64,000 nt of DNA from Branchiostoma belcheri (taxonomy: Eukaryota; Chordata; Leptocardii; Amphioxiformes; Branchiostomatidae), in contig NW_017803824.1 in the NCBI RefSeq assembly GCF_001625305.1, positions 2,940,960 through 3,004,959 on the forward strand, given 5' to 3'. Below the pieces are notes generated by a model. It had not been told where the DNA came from. It worked only from the letters and a program-made list of their open reading frames with translations, and did not search any database. The translations under genes were made by a program, and so were the position numbers. Shown piece after piece: positions 14,501 to 29,500 of the stretch. Numbering within the stretch: the first letter of the stretch is position 1; every line of letters begins with the position of its first letter.

Positions 14501-17500
14501 GCACTTATTACGTACTGATTTTGTCGTTTCCCTGAGTTACATAATGCTTTTGCTAATCCAAATAAGCTGAAGTGAATTAGTAGTTACAACAAATACAGAG
14601 AGGAATGGGGAAACACTCCAGTTGTCAAATACTAGCACCTAAAGCCAAAACTCCAATATTTACATGAAGAAAAGAGCAACCACTGTGGTACTTAAGTATG
14701 CGTATAAGCACCACTGGGACTGTATTGTCACCTTTACAAGCATCTATGAGGTATGTGTAGTGCTTTACACTTTCTCTGGTCCATACCAGAAAATCAGCCT
14801 TTGTGGCACTACAAATTCATAACATCTAGAATTCCAGATGTTTGACGATAAATACTTGATTGGCGTGAATTGCCGTTATGAATTGCCAGCTGGCATTTCT
14901 AATTCGGAAATCAAACCATTGAAAGGAAACCTGCACATATTCAAAGGGGGACAATGTCTGCAACGATCAATTTAGCATGGTTGGGACATGTGTGGGCTTG
15001 TCATGGGCTAAAATGAGAGAGATTTAGGTTGTAATTGTCAAGGCATTAGGACTGACAGGGGCTGGCAAAGCTAGATGGATGCCTGGAAATCAGGATGCAA
15101 ATGTTTGTGGGTGGATAATGATCCATCATGGGGATAGCGACCACACGAGACGAGGGTGCCGCGCTGCACCATGAATATTCAGGGCCTTGCCGTATCAATG
15201 CTCGGCAGCGGCCATGTAATGGCGTGTGTAATCACGTATGTGCGGAACATTTCTCAACATTAGATTGATTTGGCTGCGGCGGAATATTTCACGTGAGAGT
15301 GTATACAACACTTTTGCAACACCTGGTGCCCGCGTTGTGATACATACATCACCGGCCGCGGCACGGGAGAAACCCTAATCCCCGGTGTGTGCGCAGATGC
15401 CAGTTTGATAATGCCGTCTAACCCTTGGGAACTTAGTTATAAATCCAATTTGGAAGATGCACGGCGGCACGAAAATACACCCCGCAACCTGCCGTCATAT
15501 TTTAGCGGGATCTTAGCTGATTTCCCTTCCCATTCTTGTGATGTACGGCCATTTTGTGCGCTCTAAATGACATTGTAATGTCAAATGTAAATTGCTACGG
15601 GGAGGATTTGTTCGTAACCCGCCAAAGTCGGACAGAATGCACAATACCTATTGCTGCTTAGCATCTCCGGGGACCCATAATAAGAGCAAGTTCATTAAAA
15701 TGATTGCCGAGTTATGATGGTAACATCGTAAATAGCACAAAGTGGAGATCATTATTTTGCGTAATGGCCCCGGCACAGCGGAAAATGGACAACTTGCTGC
15801 ACTGCGCGGACATCCCCCGGGACTGACAATTTATCTGGAAGTGAATTAAATTCAGCGTGATGTGTTGTAGTCAAGCTGGGACACCTGTTGTGAGATGGTC
15901 GAGTGAGCGTACTGTAGTTAAATTTCCTGTATTCTGTTAAGTTTTGTTGCTCAAAAAATTGTTGTGTACAGGGGTCTGATAACATTTTAGTAGCAATTTC
16001 AAGGAATTGGGAATTACATACCCAGGACCTTGACTGTGGTAATTCTCTGGGACTGCAAGATGCAGTTGACTTTGCTCTGTTCTGTTTTAAGCTTTTATTA
16101 CTCAAAGAAAATGTGATTGTTATCTATCATTTGTGAATTAAACTCCAGAGATCTTTGCTGTGATATTCCTTTTGGGTGGTGCGTGGGCACAGAGATGTAT
16201 TAAACTTTTGTCTTATTTGTTGTAAGCTTTTATACTAGTTTCAAGAACTATCATTATCTACCAATTGTGAGGTAAATCAGTAGATGCCAAGAATTTTGGC
16301 CATCAGAAATACCTAGGGAGTTAACAGGAACTACAAAATGCACTTGACTTTAGTCTCCTTGGTTATAAGCTTTTAGTAGATTCAGGTAAAATGCAATTAT
16401 TATGTAATTGAATTGTGAATTAAACACCAGGGTTGGCTGTAATATTCCATTTGGGTCTTGCAGGGACCACAAATTGAACTTGACTCTAGTCTCCATGGCT
16501 ATAAGCTTTTAGTAATTTCAAGGAAATGCAATCATTATCTTCCCATTGTGAATCAATCACCTGGGATCTCTGCTCCGAGGTTCATTTTTGGTCGTGAGAA
16601 TTGGGTTCTTAATGGAGGATCACGCTGTGCTGAGCTCAGCAGTAAGGAACATAAATGAATACATGATTACTTCTTGATATGTAGGCGGTATTAAGAAAAC
16701 ATAGGCTGCCACTGGAAACTGACAAGGATATGTACAAATGCAATATTGTATGCCGGAGGGTAAGGTAAGGTAGGTGGATGTGTAATAGATGGTGGATTGG
16801 AGGCAACATAAGGGGGAAATTCTTGAATCAGTACAAGCACATTTTTGTGGTTTCTTAAGGACATACTAATGATGTCACACCAAATCATTTCATTGATGCT
16901 GATGAATTAATGTTTTTGGATATGTTTGGTCTTCAAAATGTTGGTGCTGGTCTCCTCTTCCTCTTGCATATGCCTTTTTCATGTGAGTTGTTGTACAACT
17001 GATGAAGTCAACCTGTGTGGATACTAATGTCTTTTTGCTCTATTTTATGCAATCTGGGAACATCCAGGAAGTAAGCTGTGCTTTCCTGCATTCAGTTGAT
17101 AAACTTGCCTGCTAGTAGCTTTCGTAAGGTGTATGCTTTGTCTCCTGCAAATTTGCATGTACACAGTGGTCATGTTCAAGTTTGCATCTGACAAATTAAG
17201 GTCTTCTTCTTGTCGGTTTTCCAAGGATTATTGGCGAAAGTGCCTCCTCAGATTTTCATCTCAGTGACCAGTGTTTTCTGGTGTAACAAGCAAGGATATA
17301 CCCCTGGCTAGAATATACCTAGATACATGAATATCCAGGAGTATATTTTGGCCTACTACACTGGTTCAGTATTGAAATTATTGGTGGCATGTACAAGGTA
17401 GACTGTACTGTGAAGAATGTATGGAAATTCAAATACTCTTCGCTCATGGCTGAATCCTTTCCTCCGCAGGTCTCCCTTCATCACCCAGTGGTCCAACAGA

Positions 17501-20500
17501 GCTGGCTTCCCCAGTATCTAGAACCTCCACACCCTCCCCAAACCCTGGGGATACTCCCCACAGCATGTCAGGTAAGGACTCCTGATTTTTCAATTTTGCA
17601 TGTACGATTATTAAAAAACCTTTGGAAGCTTGAGTTTACTTGAGAACCGTTCACATAAATCAGCCAGTTGTGCTCATCCCAGAAATCCGTGATCATTACA
17701 AATGGGGTATCATTTCAAGGGGAAATGAACAAGCTTTTAAGTAATAAAAAAACACAATGCTATACATAAAGGAACAACAGATATTTGATAAGCTAAACCC
17801 AGAGTTTCTCAACTTTTTTGTGTTTTGAGGTTTAGATATTCATATTCAACTTCAAGCAGAGGTCTTACATTTTAAAAGCAACTTGTAACAACTATCGCCC
17901 TTCATCTATCAGATGACCTTTATCCATCAGTTTCCAGCCATTTTGTCCGATGATCGAACGGACCCTCAAGCAATTTTTCAGAAAATGATGGATTTAGGTC
18001 ATCATGACAGAGAAAGGTCAATGACTGTTACACAAATGATCGCTTAACAGAAGACCCCCCTCTCCTCCACAATAAAAGGATTTATCAGTTTCTAACGGGG
18101 AGTTATGTGGCTGTATTGATCTGTGCATTGATTGATACCTATTGATTTTTCAGGGGAAATTGCTCGCAATACAAACTACTCGGAGAGCGAGGACGAGTTT
18201 GAGGGGTCATTCCTGGTCCAGACAGCGTCGGGGAATGTCTACGTGCCAACCTCCTGTAAGTGTACGTGGTGCAACTTTCTTCATCTATTATCTTATAATG
18301 TCTAGCAGTTATGTCTTTAGGCTAGGGTGGTAGCTTGCTTTTTTCAGGTGTTCTACCAGTTATATATGTAACAGCTTATGTAACAAACAGCAATTACTTG
18401 CAATAATGTAGAAGTTCTGAGAGTTTGGTCGTGGGAGGGAAAATGAAAGCTCTGGCAGCCATTTCTTGTAGGCTCCCTGTGCTAAGACTACATTATTGCC
18501 AATAGTGAAGAGATGATGATGCCTACAAAGCCCACCCTCAAGCCTCAAAGTTCCGGTGCTCTAAAAGCTATGTCTCTCCCCTCATGACTTTAACCACTGC
18601 GCCAACGACAAACCAACCCTTGGCAAAATCCCTGGCCCTTTGACAGGCCAATTGGTCCTGCCATTTCTACTTGATGCCTGTCATTAGAGCAGACATTAAG
18701 TTTGGTGCCGACCACGAGCTTTCAGGGGATCAGATAGGACACAAGTACTACCAGGAGCTCTTCTTCGCTTTTCTCCTGCATTATCAGAAATCAAAGTGCT
18801 CTCCAGGCGGACATCGCGGCTTTAAGTAAAGGGTATCTACCGCTCCCAGGTTGGCATCTCCCATCTGATATTTCCGTCTTGGTTGACAGTCGAAGGTTGT
18901 GCCTCGAGCGCAGGACTCTGTGTGGCACTCCTCATCAAAAGGGATCTTAGAGATGCAGTCATGAATTTCAGACGAGACTCGCTCTGTTATTCATGACCAG
19001 GAGGACGGAACAAAGCAGACGCCGTCATGGCTGGAAGTAAAGGGTATCTAAGATTCTAACCCTCCCAGGCTAGCATCTTCCCTGCCACTTCCATCTCTCC
19101 TTACTTCACATGTGCCAGATGTGCCCTGGGTGCTGGACCCTTTTTGGCTTTCCTTATCAAAAGGGATCCCAGAGCTGCCTCAAGGGTTTTCAGAAGAGAA
19201 CCCTTTTATAATATTCAGAAGAAAGGAACGGAGAGGAAGTCACCATAGAGAAGGATGCACAAACTTAGTGCTGTAAATGGAAGCACACAAGGGCAGATAT
19301 GACATGTCAGAGCATGGAGTAGATAACAGCTGAAGAGTTACTTAGCCATTTCCAGTATAGAGTTTTCTGTGTTCTTCCATTATCCATATCAGGCTTTGGA
19401 AGGAAAAAGTTGTTGAGATATGCAGCCAGCAAGATGATCAAAATCAACTTTTCTGTACCATGACATGTTAAGTGAGGCATGCAGGAAAATGTATGCCAAA
19501 CTCTTGTGGGCTGGTGGACGAAACTTTCCTGTGATTTGAAAAATATCTGATAAGTGCTTCTGGGGATGATGAGCCTGCCAGAAATGTATTTTTGTACATT
19601 TCAACCAGCAGCAAATGAGAGAGATAAGAGATGTTACGACCTCGGAGGTTTATCTTGTCGTTATCTCACCGTCAACAACTCCCCTCAGTGCTCTCCTCCA
19701 CAAAAATCTCATAAATATAGAAGGAAGCACAGGCAAAAATGAGACATGAAAATGATAAAGCAGAATCATAAATCAAACTGACAACCGCTGGAACCTCCAT
19801 GCTCTGATAAAAGGGTAGTCCTGTATCCAGTCATTATGGAACTTTTAGTACCTGTCCAGGAATAAAGATCTGCCGACGAATAAAACGTCAGTTCGCATTC
19901 TCTCGGCCCGCTCAGGTGCCAATGTTTCTCCATCCTTCATAAAACATCCAGGGAAGGTGCCAATACCTCCTTATTGATCACCCGTGAGCATGGCCCCCAA
20001 TACATTGTTATGACATTTAGCCAATAACTCGGTATGCATGGCGGTGCCGGAGTTGCCACTCTAAAGACGTCCTCCAATATTTTAGAGTCTGCTGGGATTG
20101 GGGACATCAAGACGGAATCTATTCCGTCGGATTAGCCGTGTTCGAGTGGGTTTCTCTTGATGCGAGATGAAAGCCGCACCTTGAGCATTTTGCAAATTGT
20201 CTTGCTGCTGTTGTTTGTCACAGTGCCTGACCAGGAGGGCTCGTGTCGAGCGCAGGAGGCTGATCAGACGTCCACACGGAGAGAAGAGCCCGCATCAGGA
20301 GAGGGCGACGTCCACTGGGCCCCAGACCCGCCAGACAGGTGAGTGGAAACTCAGCTCATGCAGAAACTAAGTTTAGTACTAAGCACTGGATTCAATGCCA
20401 AGTTTTTGTAGTCATTACTCTACTGTCTACGGACCAATTTATTTCCTTGGTTCCGTCACATTTTAAAGTACAAATTTAACAAAAGGGACTAAATGAAAAC

Positions 20501-23500
20501 AGAGGGCAAGGTGGAAAACTTAAATCGAACTAGATTCACTCCCTGAATATTCAAGCAACTGAATATGATTTCACAAATGGTCAGACCTTTCATCAGTGGA
20601 GTGGAAACTTAGCTCATGTACATGTAGAAACTGATTAGCTCATGTAGCCACCTACTTATTTGGGTAGGCAAAAGTACCCAGCCATTTGTATAAGCCTGCT
20701 CGCATAACTGTGCAATGACTTGATTGATAAGGTTAGCATTAAGAGCGAGCTCTCAAGAAATCTACAATTCACCAGACAGGCATTATATAGCATCTCCTGT
20801 AGGACAGGGAGCTTTTGAGACTTGTACTTGGGTTTTAGGCTGCTTGAATTTATTCCCTTGGTTTCAGATATTTTACTTCTAGAGGAGAAATTTATCAATA
20901 GGTCAAGATGAAAACAGAAGGCTAGGAGAAAAATATGATTTTTTCTTTAGTCACTTCCCAAAATTGTGTGTATCAAGGTAACATATCTTCCTCCTAAACT
21001 ATACTGTCATTTTGATCTTCCAGTCCAGTATTACTTCCGTAAATACTATAGGCAACAAATTGAATTGTTGTGGCCTTTAAAGATCCCTCAAAGAGACAGT
21101 TAGCTCTTTAGACTTGTACTTGGGTTTTAGAATGGAATCAAACACAAATGAGGCACAATTCCCCTCGGAGAATAGAGAGTGGGTTGGTATTGGAGTAGTT
21201 GTGCCGTTGTTTTATTGATTGCTCATCCATTACGGAGCCAGCTCTCCGACATTGATTCCTAGGCTCTTTGTCTATGTCGAAAGGTCTATTACGCCCCAAT
21301 CTTCATTAAGGAAATGTGGCTGCCGGTGAGACTTTAGATCTCGCGGAGCGTAATCAATCTCCTTGCCTCCCACACCTGCCTTACAAGGAGTCTTGTTTCT
21401 GGGAAGGGAAAAACGAAGGTTAACATACCTGTATTGATTTTCACGTTTGGTAATGAAAGTTGACACACCGCTAGCACTTAGTGTGACATCTTTGCTCACA
21501 ACTGTCGATGTGTGTCTGTGGGTGTTAACCTCGCTGGACTGTCACATTACTTCAGTGCTACCATGACATGCTCTACAACCACAGGAAAATCTGTCTTCAG
21601 TTTATACTTAATACAAAATTGCCAGTTTGTTTTGTATTAAATTTCTTACTTCTAGGATTTTGAAAAGAACCATGCCAACCTGTCTGAGGGAAAGTCTGTT
21701 CCTTCATACACATAATGTTCAGATGGTCCCACCATATGACGGAATTGGCACGAAAACTCTCGCGAGACTTTGCGTCTCCAACACGTGACCCCGCAGAGAG
21801 CGTGTCGGGACATGAACGGACAATCTTCATTCTACAGTTTGCCACGCAGCGCTGCAGTACCGGAGCTTTTATTCAAGGCTTTCTACGAGACCTGTGTTTT
21901 TTTTATCTGATACTCTTGCTTTACTTTACCTTAATATATCTAACAACCAAGGAAGTAAATTTACATGGCCTTAACAGTTGTTCTCTAAATGTATGTGTTA
22001 TCAAACAGTCACAGTCATTACTTCTGGATTGCTTTGCCGCGTGCTCCGCAAATTCGTTTCCTCAACCACCACATTGATCTCTCCTCAATTTGTTCTCCTC
22101 CCCAAAATTGCCCGTGCATTTGCTGCCATGATGACGTGCACCTTAGTGCTCTTAAATTGAGTTGGCAACCACCCAACATATATATATTGGGGCTCCAGTG
22201 TTACAATTGCTTTTTCCCTGCTCAGGAGATTGCTTTACATGAAACATATCCCCCCTGTCGATACTCCGCAGGCAACAGTTCCTGTACCACGCTGACACCG
22301 TCGGCTCCTCGGCGGCCGTACCACTACCACCCTACTCCCTGTACCCGAACGAGAGGCCGGTTTCTCTCACGTCCACGAGCACCTTCAAGATGAAGCGCCC
22401 GTACCGGTGCAACTGGCGGTGTGCTGCCATCGTCTTCATGGTGGTGTCCTTCCTCCTGGCTGCTCTACTGGCTTACTTCTTAGGTACGTATGGATCAATG
22501 ATTGAAAGACCTTTATTGTACATTTATTTCCTTATAAGCTTATATGTACAGGTCATGAGAAGAATACAGCAAAAACACTTAAACTATACATACTAATGTG
22601 ATGAAGTTACACCTGTACTAGTGACCGCCTCATTATGACAACTTGTTGGTCATCCTTAAAACCAGATCATTTTTTCCAGTGAGCCCAGTTTTAAAATTCT
22701 GTCCACTGTGAAAAAGGTATTTTTATTCCCTCAAGTTGTCAATATAGACAGGCTTGATAAATGGAAATTCTAGGTGTAATTTTAAGTTTTGCAGTTTTTC
22801 TCCTCTGGACATGCATTGATACAATGTGAAGGAAACACATGCCAAACAATCAGAAAAGTAGTACATAGTATATAATGTGCCCAGGGCCAGCCATGGAGGC
22901 TATCATCCTGTGTCATGGCGTCAGTGTGAGTGACCCTTTTAGTAGTAAGACCACTCATGTCCTCTTGAATCAGTTCTGGCTCGGTGGAGTTAAAACATCT
23001 CCCAGCAGGAGCTGGGCTTCATTTTATGCATTATGTATAAAGATTTGCAAGAAACACGCACACAAAAACGTAATACCAAAGTATGGTTGATACGTAAATC
23101 CAGTTCCCAACCCAAAATGTATTTATTCTAGTTTGTAAGTTGTGTCAGCTTAATGTACTAAGGGGGATGAGTACAAATGTAAGAGAAGTTTGATGAAATA
23201 TACATGCACACTCTCAAAGACATTACCAAAGTACTAGTATTGGTAGAAAAGGGTCTTAACTCAAAACACATTCATCCTATTTCCGTGAATTTTGTCAGTC
23301 TAATGCACCAAATAGGATATGTAAGAGACCATTATGTATGTCTATATCTGATTCTATTTGCTGAGGCCATAAGTGCCCTGATGGCTCCAAGGGTATCACA
23401 GGTCTTTTCCAGACCCTCTCCACGGCCCATTTATATTTTCCCCGAAGCCTATACAAGATCCCAGGCCGCGTATTAATGCCTGTAAATGTGCTGATATGCA

Positions 23501-26500
23501 CTGCGCCCCTTCCCCATTCCTCCCTCCCAAAACACTCTAATGCACACCATGGTTTATTCATGAGTGCCCCCTGGCCAGGGGATCGTGAAGTGCATCAGCC
23601 TGCCTTAAATGGTTTTACTGCTGTCCAGACTTTTTGTCCGTATCATTTTTGGGAAACCATTAGGGCTTTAAAGTCCAGGAAGATATTAAGTCCAGAGCAT
23701 TCCCATAACCCACTGGCTACAAAGTGGTGGAGCGACTGTTTTCCTTTCATCATGGCAGGATATCTCTAAAGTGCAAGCTGATCTAAACAACATCCATTTG
23801 GAGGAATGAAAGGAAATTGACAAGAGTCCAGTGATTAGTGACCCTGCCTCTGGACTAAAAGGTTAAGAGTTCAAATCCCGGCTGTTGTTGCTTATAACCC
23901 ATTCGCATACTACTGAAAGGGGTTGCTGTACTTGTCGTAAGCTAGGATGTGTTGCTGAGCCATGGTCCAGTGTTTGTTCATTGTGTTTATTCTTTTGGGA
24001 ATTTTTGCTCCATGAGGGTCAATATACATTGGGATAGTGTGGTTTCAACTCCCTCAATGTAGACTTTGAAAAATCAGGTTTCCAAGCCCTAAAAATAATA
24101 CATAATTCTCTCTATGTATCTGTAACAACACACAATTCAGCCCTGTGGGCTGCCAGCTGTTTATTTGAAATAATCCAATTATTAAAAACAGCACTGGATG
24201 CCTTTAACATCGCACCCTGTCTTTCTTGTCCACACCAGAGTAAAATGTCAACAATTTAGGCTGAATCAAGATTTATATCCTATTTTATTCATGCTTAACC
24301 AATTCGCATACCACTGAAAAGGGTTGCTGTACTTGTCCTAAGTAAGGATGTGTTGCTTCACTTAACATAGCACCTCATCTTTCTGGTTCATACCAGAGTA
24401 AAATTCCAACAAGTTAGCTGAATCAAGATTTATATCCTATTTTGTTCATTTTTCCTTCCAGCGATGAGGCTGTTTGCGCTGAACTGGTCGCTGCAGCCGG
24501 ACACCCAGCTGGTGAACCCTGTGAACGGTATGGACCACACAGAAGACCCCAAGCCACTCTACACACCAGGGACGGGTAGGGGTCTTGATTAGCATTCAGG
24601 GCAGGAAATCCTTTTTTTTTGTCTTCTGCAAAAATTTCAAAAGTTGCCAACATTCAACTTGCAGGAAATTCTGATTTTTTTCTGTCTTCTTGAACATCAA
24701 AGTTTAGAATATTCTACCCAATTTTTTTTTCACTTGAGCCAAGGCATGCCCGCAAAAAACTTTGTGAAAACAATTAGCTGATCTCTAAGTTATACTGTTA
24801 ACCAACCAACTAACCAGCAGGTTTTGCTTAAAAAAATGTCCTTGACAGAGGCAACAGCAAACCCGCCTCCCAATTTATTCCAATTTGATTTCCTAGTCAT
24901 TTTCAAAAGCAGATTTCCTAGAGTCAAACCCATTCCAACTTCTGCAGTTCTAACAGGTGGCCTTGATACTGTCCTTGGTGCTGATTGGCTAGCTATTCTT
25001 TGATTTGGTTCATTTTTCTGCCATGCATTGACAATTAACTTCAGATTTTACCAATCACATTTCCATTAGCTGTGTCAAATAGATACTCACTGGCGTGACC
25101 GATTTTTATTTTTCAGGCACTGGATTGATACCGACGAGACAGCCGAACGTGAATGCACTACCAGAGGACGTGATTACGGGGCTGGTCCCCGTGGGGGGTA
25201 ACGTGGAAGAGACGGTGCCGCCGTTTGCGTTCTGGCGGTCACAGCTGTACCTCAAGCAGCCCAGATACATCATGTACAACGTGTCCATGTCTTCCGACGC
25301 CAAACTGGGCATCTACGCCCGCAAGGATTCTCTCCCCACCCACACCCAGGTACTACATTGGTATTCGTGTTGAACTACAGATGTTGGCTGCTTTAAGAGC
25401 CTCCATCCCTCATCTTTTCTTTTAAACCAACGATCTTTTACTTTGACACACGGAGAAACTTACATTCTTGATAAAAAATTGTCAATGAAATTGAACCAAC
25501 CATCACGTCTGTTCCTACATTTTTACCTGAACTAAGTATTGAGAAGTTGTCCCTGAATATTAACTATCTACCAGTGACGTAGCCTGGAGTCCAGCTTTGT
25601 CCACTCCCCAAGACTACAGGCTACCAGGGACTTTCTGTTACAATGACATGTATTGATTGATTGACATGTACCCACTGAAGATGGAATAAAGGTCTTTCAG
25701 TTATATTTTTGTGTACAATTTCCCTCCCTTTAGTTTGATTTTGCTGAGATGATGGACGGCAGCCACATCGTTGTGCCTTCTGGTCGCCGGCGTCGAGCGT
25801 CAGAAGTCCGGCGGCAGAGCGGGTTTGTGCAGTACATGGGAGCCGGACAGTGGCATATGGCTGTGTTCAACGACGGGCCACAGCCGCAGAAGGTATGTTT
25901 GTTTACCTCTATTGGTCTACTAGTATAGCATATTTATTCCCAAGCTTTGCTTGAATTTTCCTAAAATGGCCTCTTCTGTAAATTTGATGATATTATGATT
26001 AAAAAAAAGGAAAATGTTGATTATTTCCCTCAAACATGACTTGACTGATTTTTCTACTTTCCAGAGATAAAACAGTTGGTTTATCTTTAAGCTTTTTGGG
26101 GGCAGGGTAAAGTATATACACTTGTTGATCTCTTTACAAACTTGTTATTACGTACCCGAAGGTCCTGCTGAACAACAAGATCACTGACAACCCGGCCGAG
26201 TGTCCAGCAGAGTGCAATGGCAACGGGGAGTGCATCACAGGGATCTGTCAGTGCTACCCTGGCTACATGGGCAAGGACTGTGCACATGGTAAAAACAACA
26301 TGGACTAAGTACTGCTTTAAGGCCTTGTCGATTTAAGTTGTTGGGTTTCAAAATCAGAAACATAAGAACTTGGTCTGAGTAGGATATATGTTCTTTGAAT
26401 TGGTTTATGTAGATAGAGGGAGTAAATATAGTCACAGTCAAGTTTACCTTTCAGGAGAAGTGTGGTGGGTAGACGCTGATACAGATATCTAATAAAAAGT

Positions 26501-29500
26501 ATTGAATAATTCATTCACTTGGATCTGTACTATACCTTTCCAGCTGTATGTCCAGTGATCTGCAGTGGGAATGGTCAGTACCACAACGGCCAGTGTGTGT
26601 GCACGGCCGGGTACAAGGGACCTGACTGTAACGTGCCTCCGAACCAGTGCCTCGCCCCGGACTGCAGCGGACACGGAGACTGCATCGGCGGGCAGTGTCG
26701 CTGTGAGCCTGGATGGACAGGGGAAGACTGCAGCAAACGTGAGTTTAGTTTTATCGTGCACAAAAATATTTTTTCTTCAAACTTGACTTATGTATGTTTG
26801 GGTCGGCTGTTATCTAATATTCTAAATCGTTAAATATTCATGGGGATGTTATGTTTGCTGTTTTCTCTCACCAAAAACTCATGATATGTTCTGTCATGCT
26901 TTGCTTAGTTCCAACCGTGAAGTTGTTTTTTTCACAATTTTGTCCATAGTGACCTGTGAAGACCCCGACTGTACGAACCACGGCATCTGCATGGACGGGA
27001 AGTGCTTCTGCGAGTCGGGGTGGACGGGAATCAACTGCGAGAAGGAGGACAACGTCATCTGCCCCTCGGAGCACTGCTCGGGACACGGCACATTCGTGGA
27101 CGATCCCGGCGTGTGTGTCTGCGAGGAGAACTGGACTGGGCAGGACTGCTCACAGAGTACGTAGGAACTACATGTGTATGAATATGGTGGTCTATTTTTG
27201 TTGGAATTATTACCATGCATATTTAGTGACGTGTACTGTGAAAGTGGAAGACAAAATAGAGGAAGACAGAATGATAGTTTTAAATTGTATGACTACATAT
27301 TTCAAGAACATTCAGGGAAGTGCCCATTTATGTACGGATAGAATTGGTCTTTATCTTTTTATTAGGTTTTGCTCTTCATCTATTGACTAAGATCACATCC
27401 TTTACTTCTGATACAAAGGCAAAATAATGTGGGTTGTTGTCAATGTTGACATAGCTCATTTAAACAGAGCCAGTCCTAACGTCATAACATAAAGACCTTA
27501 CCATGACAGATTAAATATACATGTATATTTTTATGAGGTGATTAACTGATTGATTGACATGACCTTTGCCCTGCCCAGGTGTGTGTCCGGTGCACTGTGG
27601 TCCCCACGGCTTGTGTTCCAGCGGCAGGTGTGTTTGTGACGAGGGGTGGGGAGGGGAGACCTGCGAGGATCAGGCGTGTTTCGCCGACTGTAACAACCAC
27701 GGGACGTGCGAGGATGGCAACTGTGTGTGCGATCAGGGCTGGAACGGACCATACTGCGGCACAGGTGAGACCTTCTGTACCAATGTACCCATCAGGTGAC
27801 GCCAACTCATTTCCTTGGTTCTTGGACTCGTTTGATTGAAAATTTAGCGAGAACACAGCAGGAAAACAGGGCTGGGAGGAACATTTGAAACATCTGAAAC
27901 TTCGTGAAGCAATTAAAAGACTTAAACCTCAGACCCAGCATTCAAGTGTAAGTTCTAGTGTAGCATGGTGGTACAAATCCAAGAACCAACAAATTCAATT
28001 GGTGTAGCCTCAGCTGATCCCATTGTTGGGATTCAGTTGTCCATTGCTGTTGCTAGGAATGGGTTGGTGAAACATCTTGTGAAGTGTGTTATGTCTGTGT
28101 CTTGTGAAGCTGTCTCAGCAGCGCTACCTTGTCATCTCTGTCAGTACTGCAGTTCATTTTGCTGTTCAATGTTTTGGTTGTGTCCTGTGTTGTCCATCCT
28201 ACGTTTTGTGCTCCCATTCCACAGCTAACTGGCACTTTTCCTGCATGTATGTCTCTGTTGCACAGCCTGGCCATTTGCCATCCTTCCTGTCATATTCCCT
28301 TTGGTGACTAACCAAACTGACTTGTAGTCTTACTGTAGTTTTGTGCTCAAGCTTTGGTCTCGCCTGTTCTGTCTTTCTCCTGTCTTCCATCTCTGTGGTG
28401 TCCTTTTTTTAGGTCTGTTCTTTCAAGGATTAGTCATCAGGCCTTCCAGTAAGTCTGTCCCAGGGATAAAGTAACTCTAAAACTTCCTGTCTATGTTTAG
28501 AACTTTTCTATCTTGTCTGTACATGTGTATTATTTCCATTATGAGGAGGCTTCCATCACTTGTTAAGGTTGATTGGTGTATGTAATACGCTACCTTGATA
28601 TCCTGTCTATCCCAATGTTGTCAAACCTTCTCTGTCAGGCAAATGTTTCTTACTGGATATTTTTTTCTATCATTAGCTTATGAGATATCTGTGAAATAAT
28701 CACATAATGTTGCAATTCAGCACAGGAGTATGGTCCTTCCAACTTATATTTTAGTTTTGACTGTATTTTTAATGGTTCATATTTGCACTACCTGTACATC
28801 CTGCACTGTTGCATTCCAACTGAAAGCATTTTATAACCATTATTTGCCCATGTGATTTGATTCAATTGTGCTGCTTTCTTCTTGTATATTGTCCCTTTTT
28901 AGTGCACGATATTACATATTTCTAGCATATTGCTAAGTGTTGTATTTGTTTCCATTGATTAGAGGGGTGCCCAGGCCTGTGTAACAGCCACGGAACATGC
29001 CAGTACAGCGGCGGGGAGTGGCAGTGTGTGTGTCATGATGGGTACCGTGGTCTGGCCTGCGACTTTGCACTGGAGACGGAGTGCAATGACAGACAAGACA
29101 ACGATGCAGGTTTGTGACTCATCCGTATATGTACATGCAGATGTGAGACATAAATGGAAAATAACTCTTCTCAAAGCTCTCTAAGTTCCTGCACTCCTGT
29201 CTTTAACTTCAAGTAAGTTACTACACTACTGTCCCAAAGTTTAAGTATTTAAGTTCCTGCACTCCTGTCTTATAGAGAGAATATGTTTTGATTTTTTTAG
29301 TCAAAATATAGAACATACAGTGTAGTGAGCTAAGTTCCTGACTCAATGTTTCCAGATGGTTTGGAGGATTGTGAGGACCCTGACTGCTGCTCCAGCCCTG
29401 CCTGCCAGAGGCACTACAACTGTCGCCCCACGCCCGACCCGGAGGACATCCTCGCCCGCCTGAAGCGAACAGTCAACCCAAGCGACACGTTTTACAGCCG

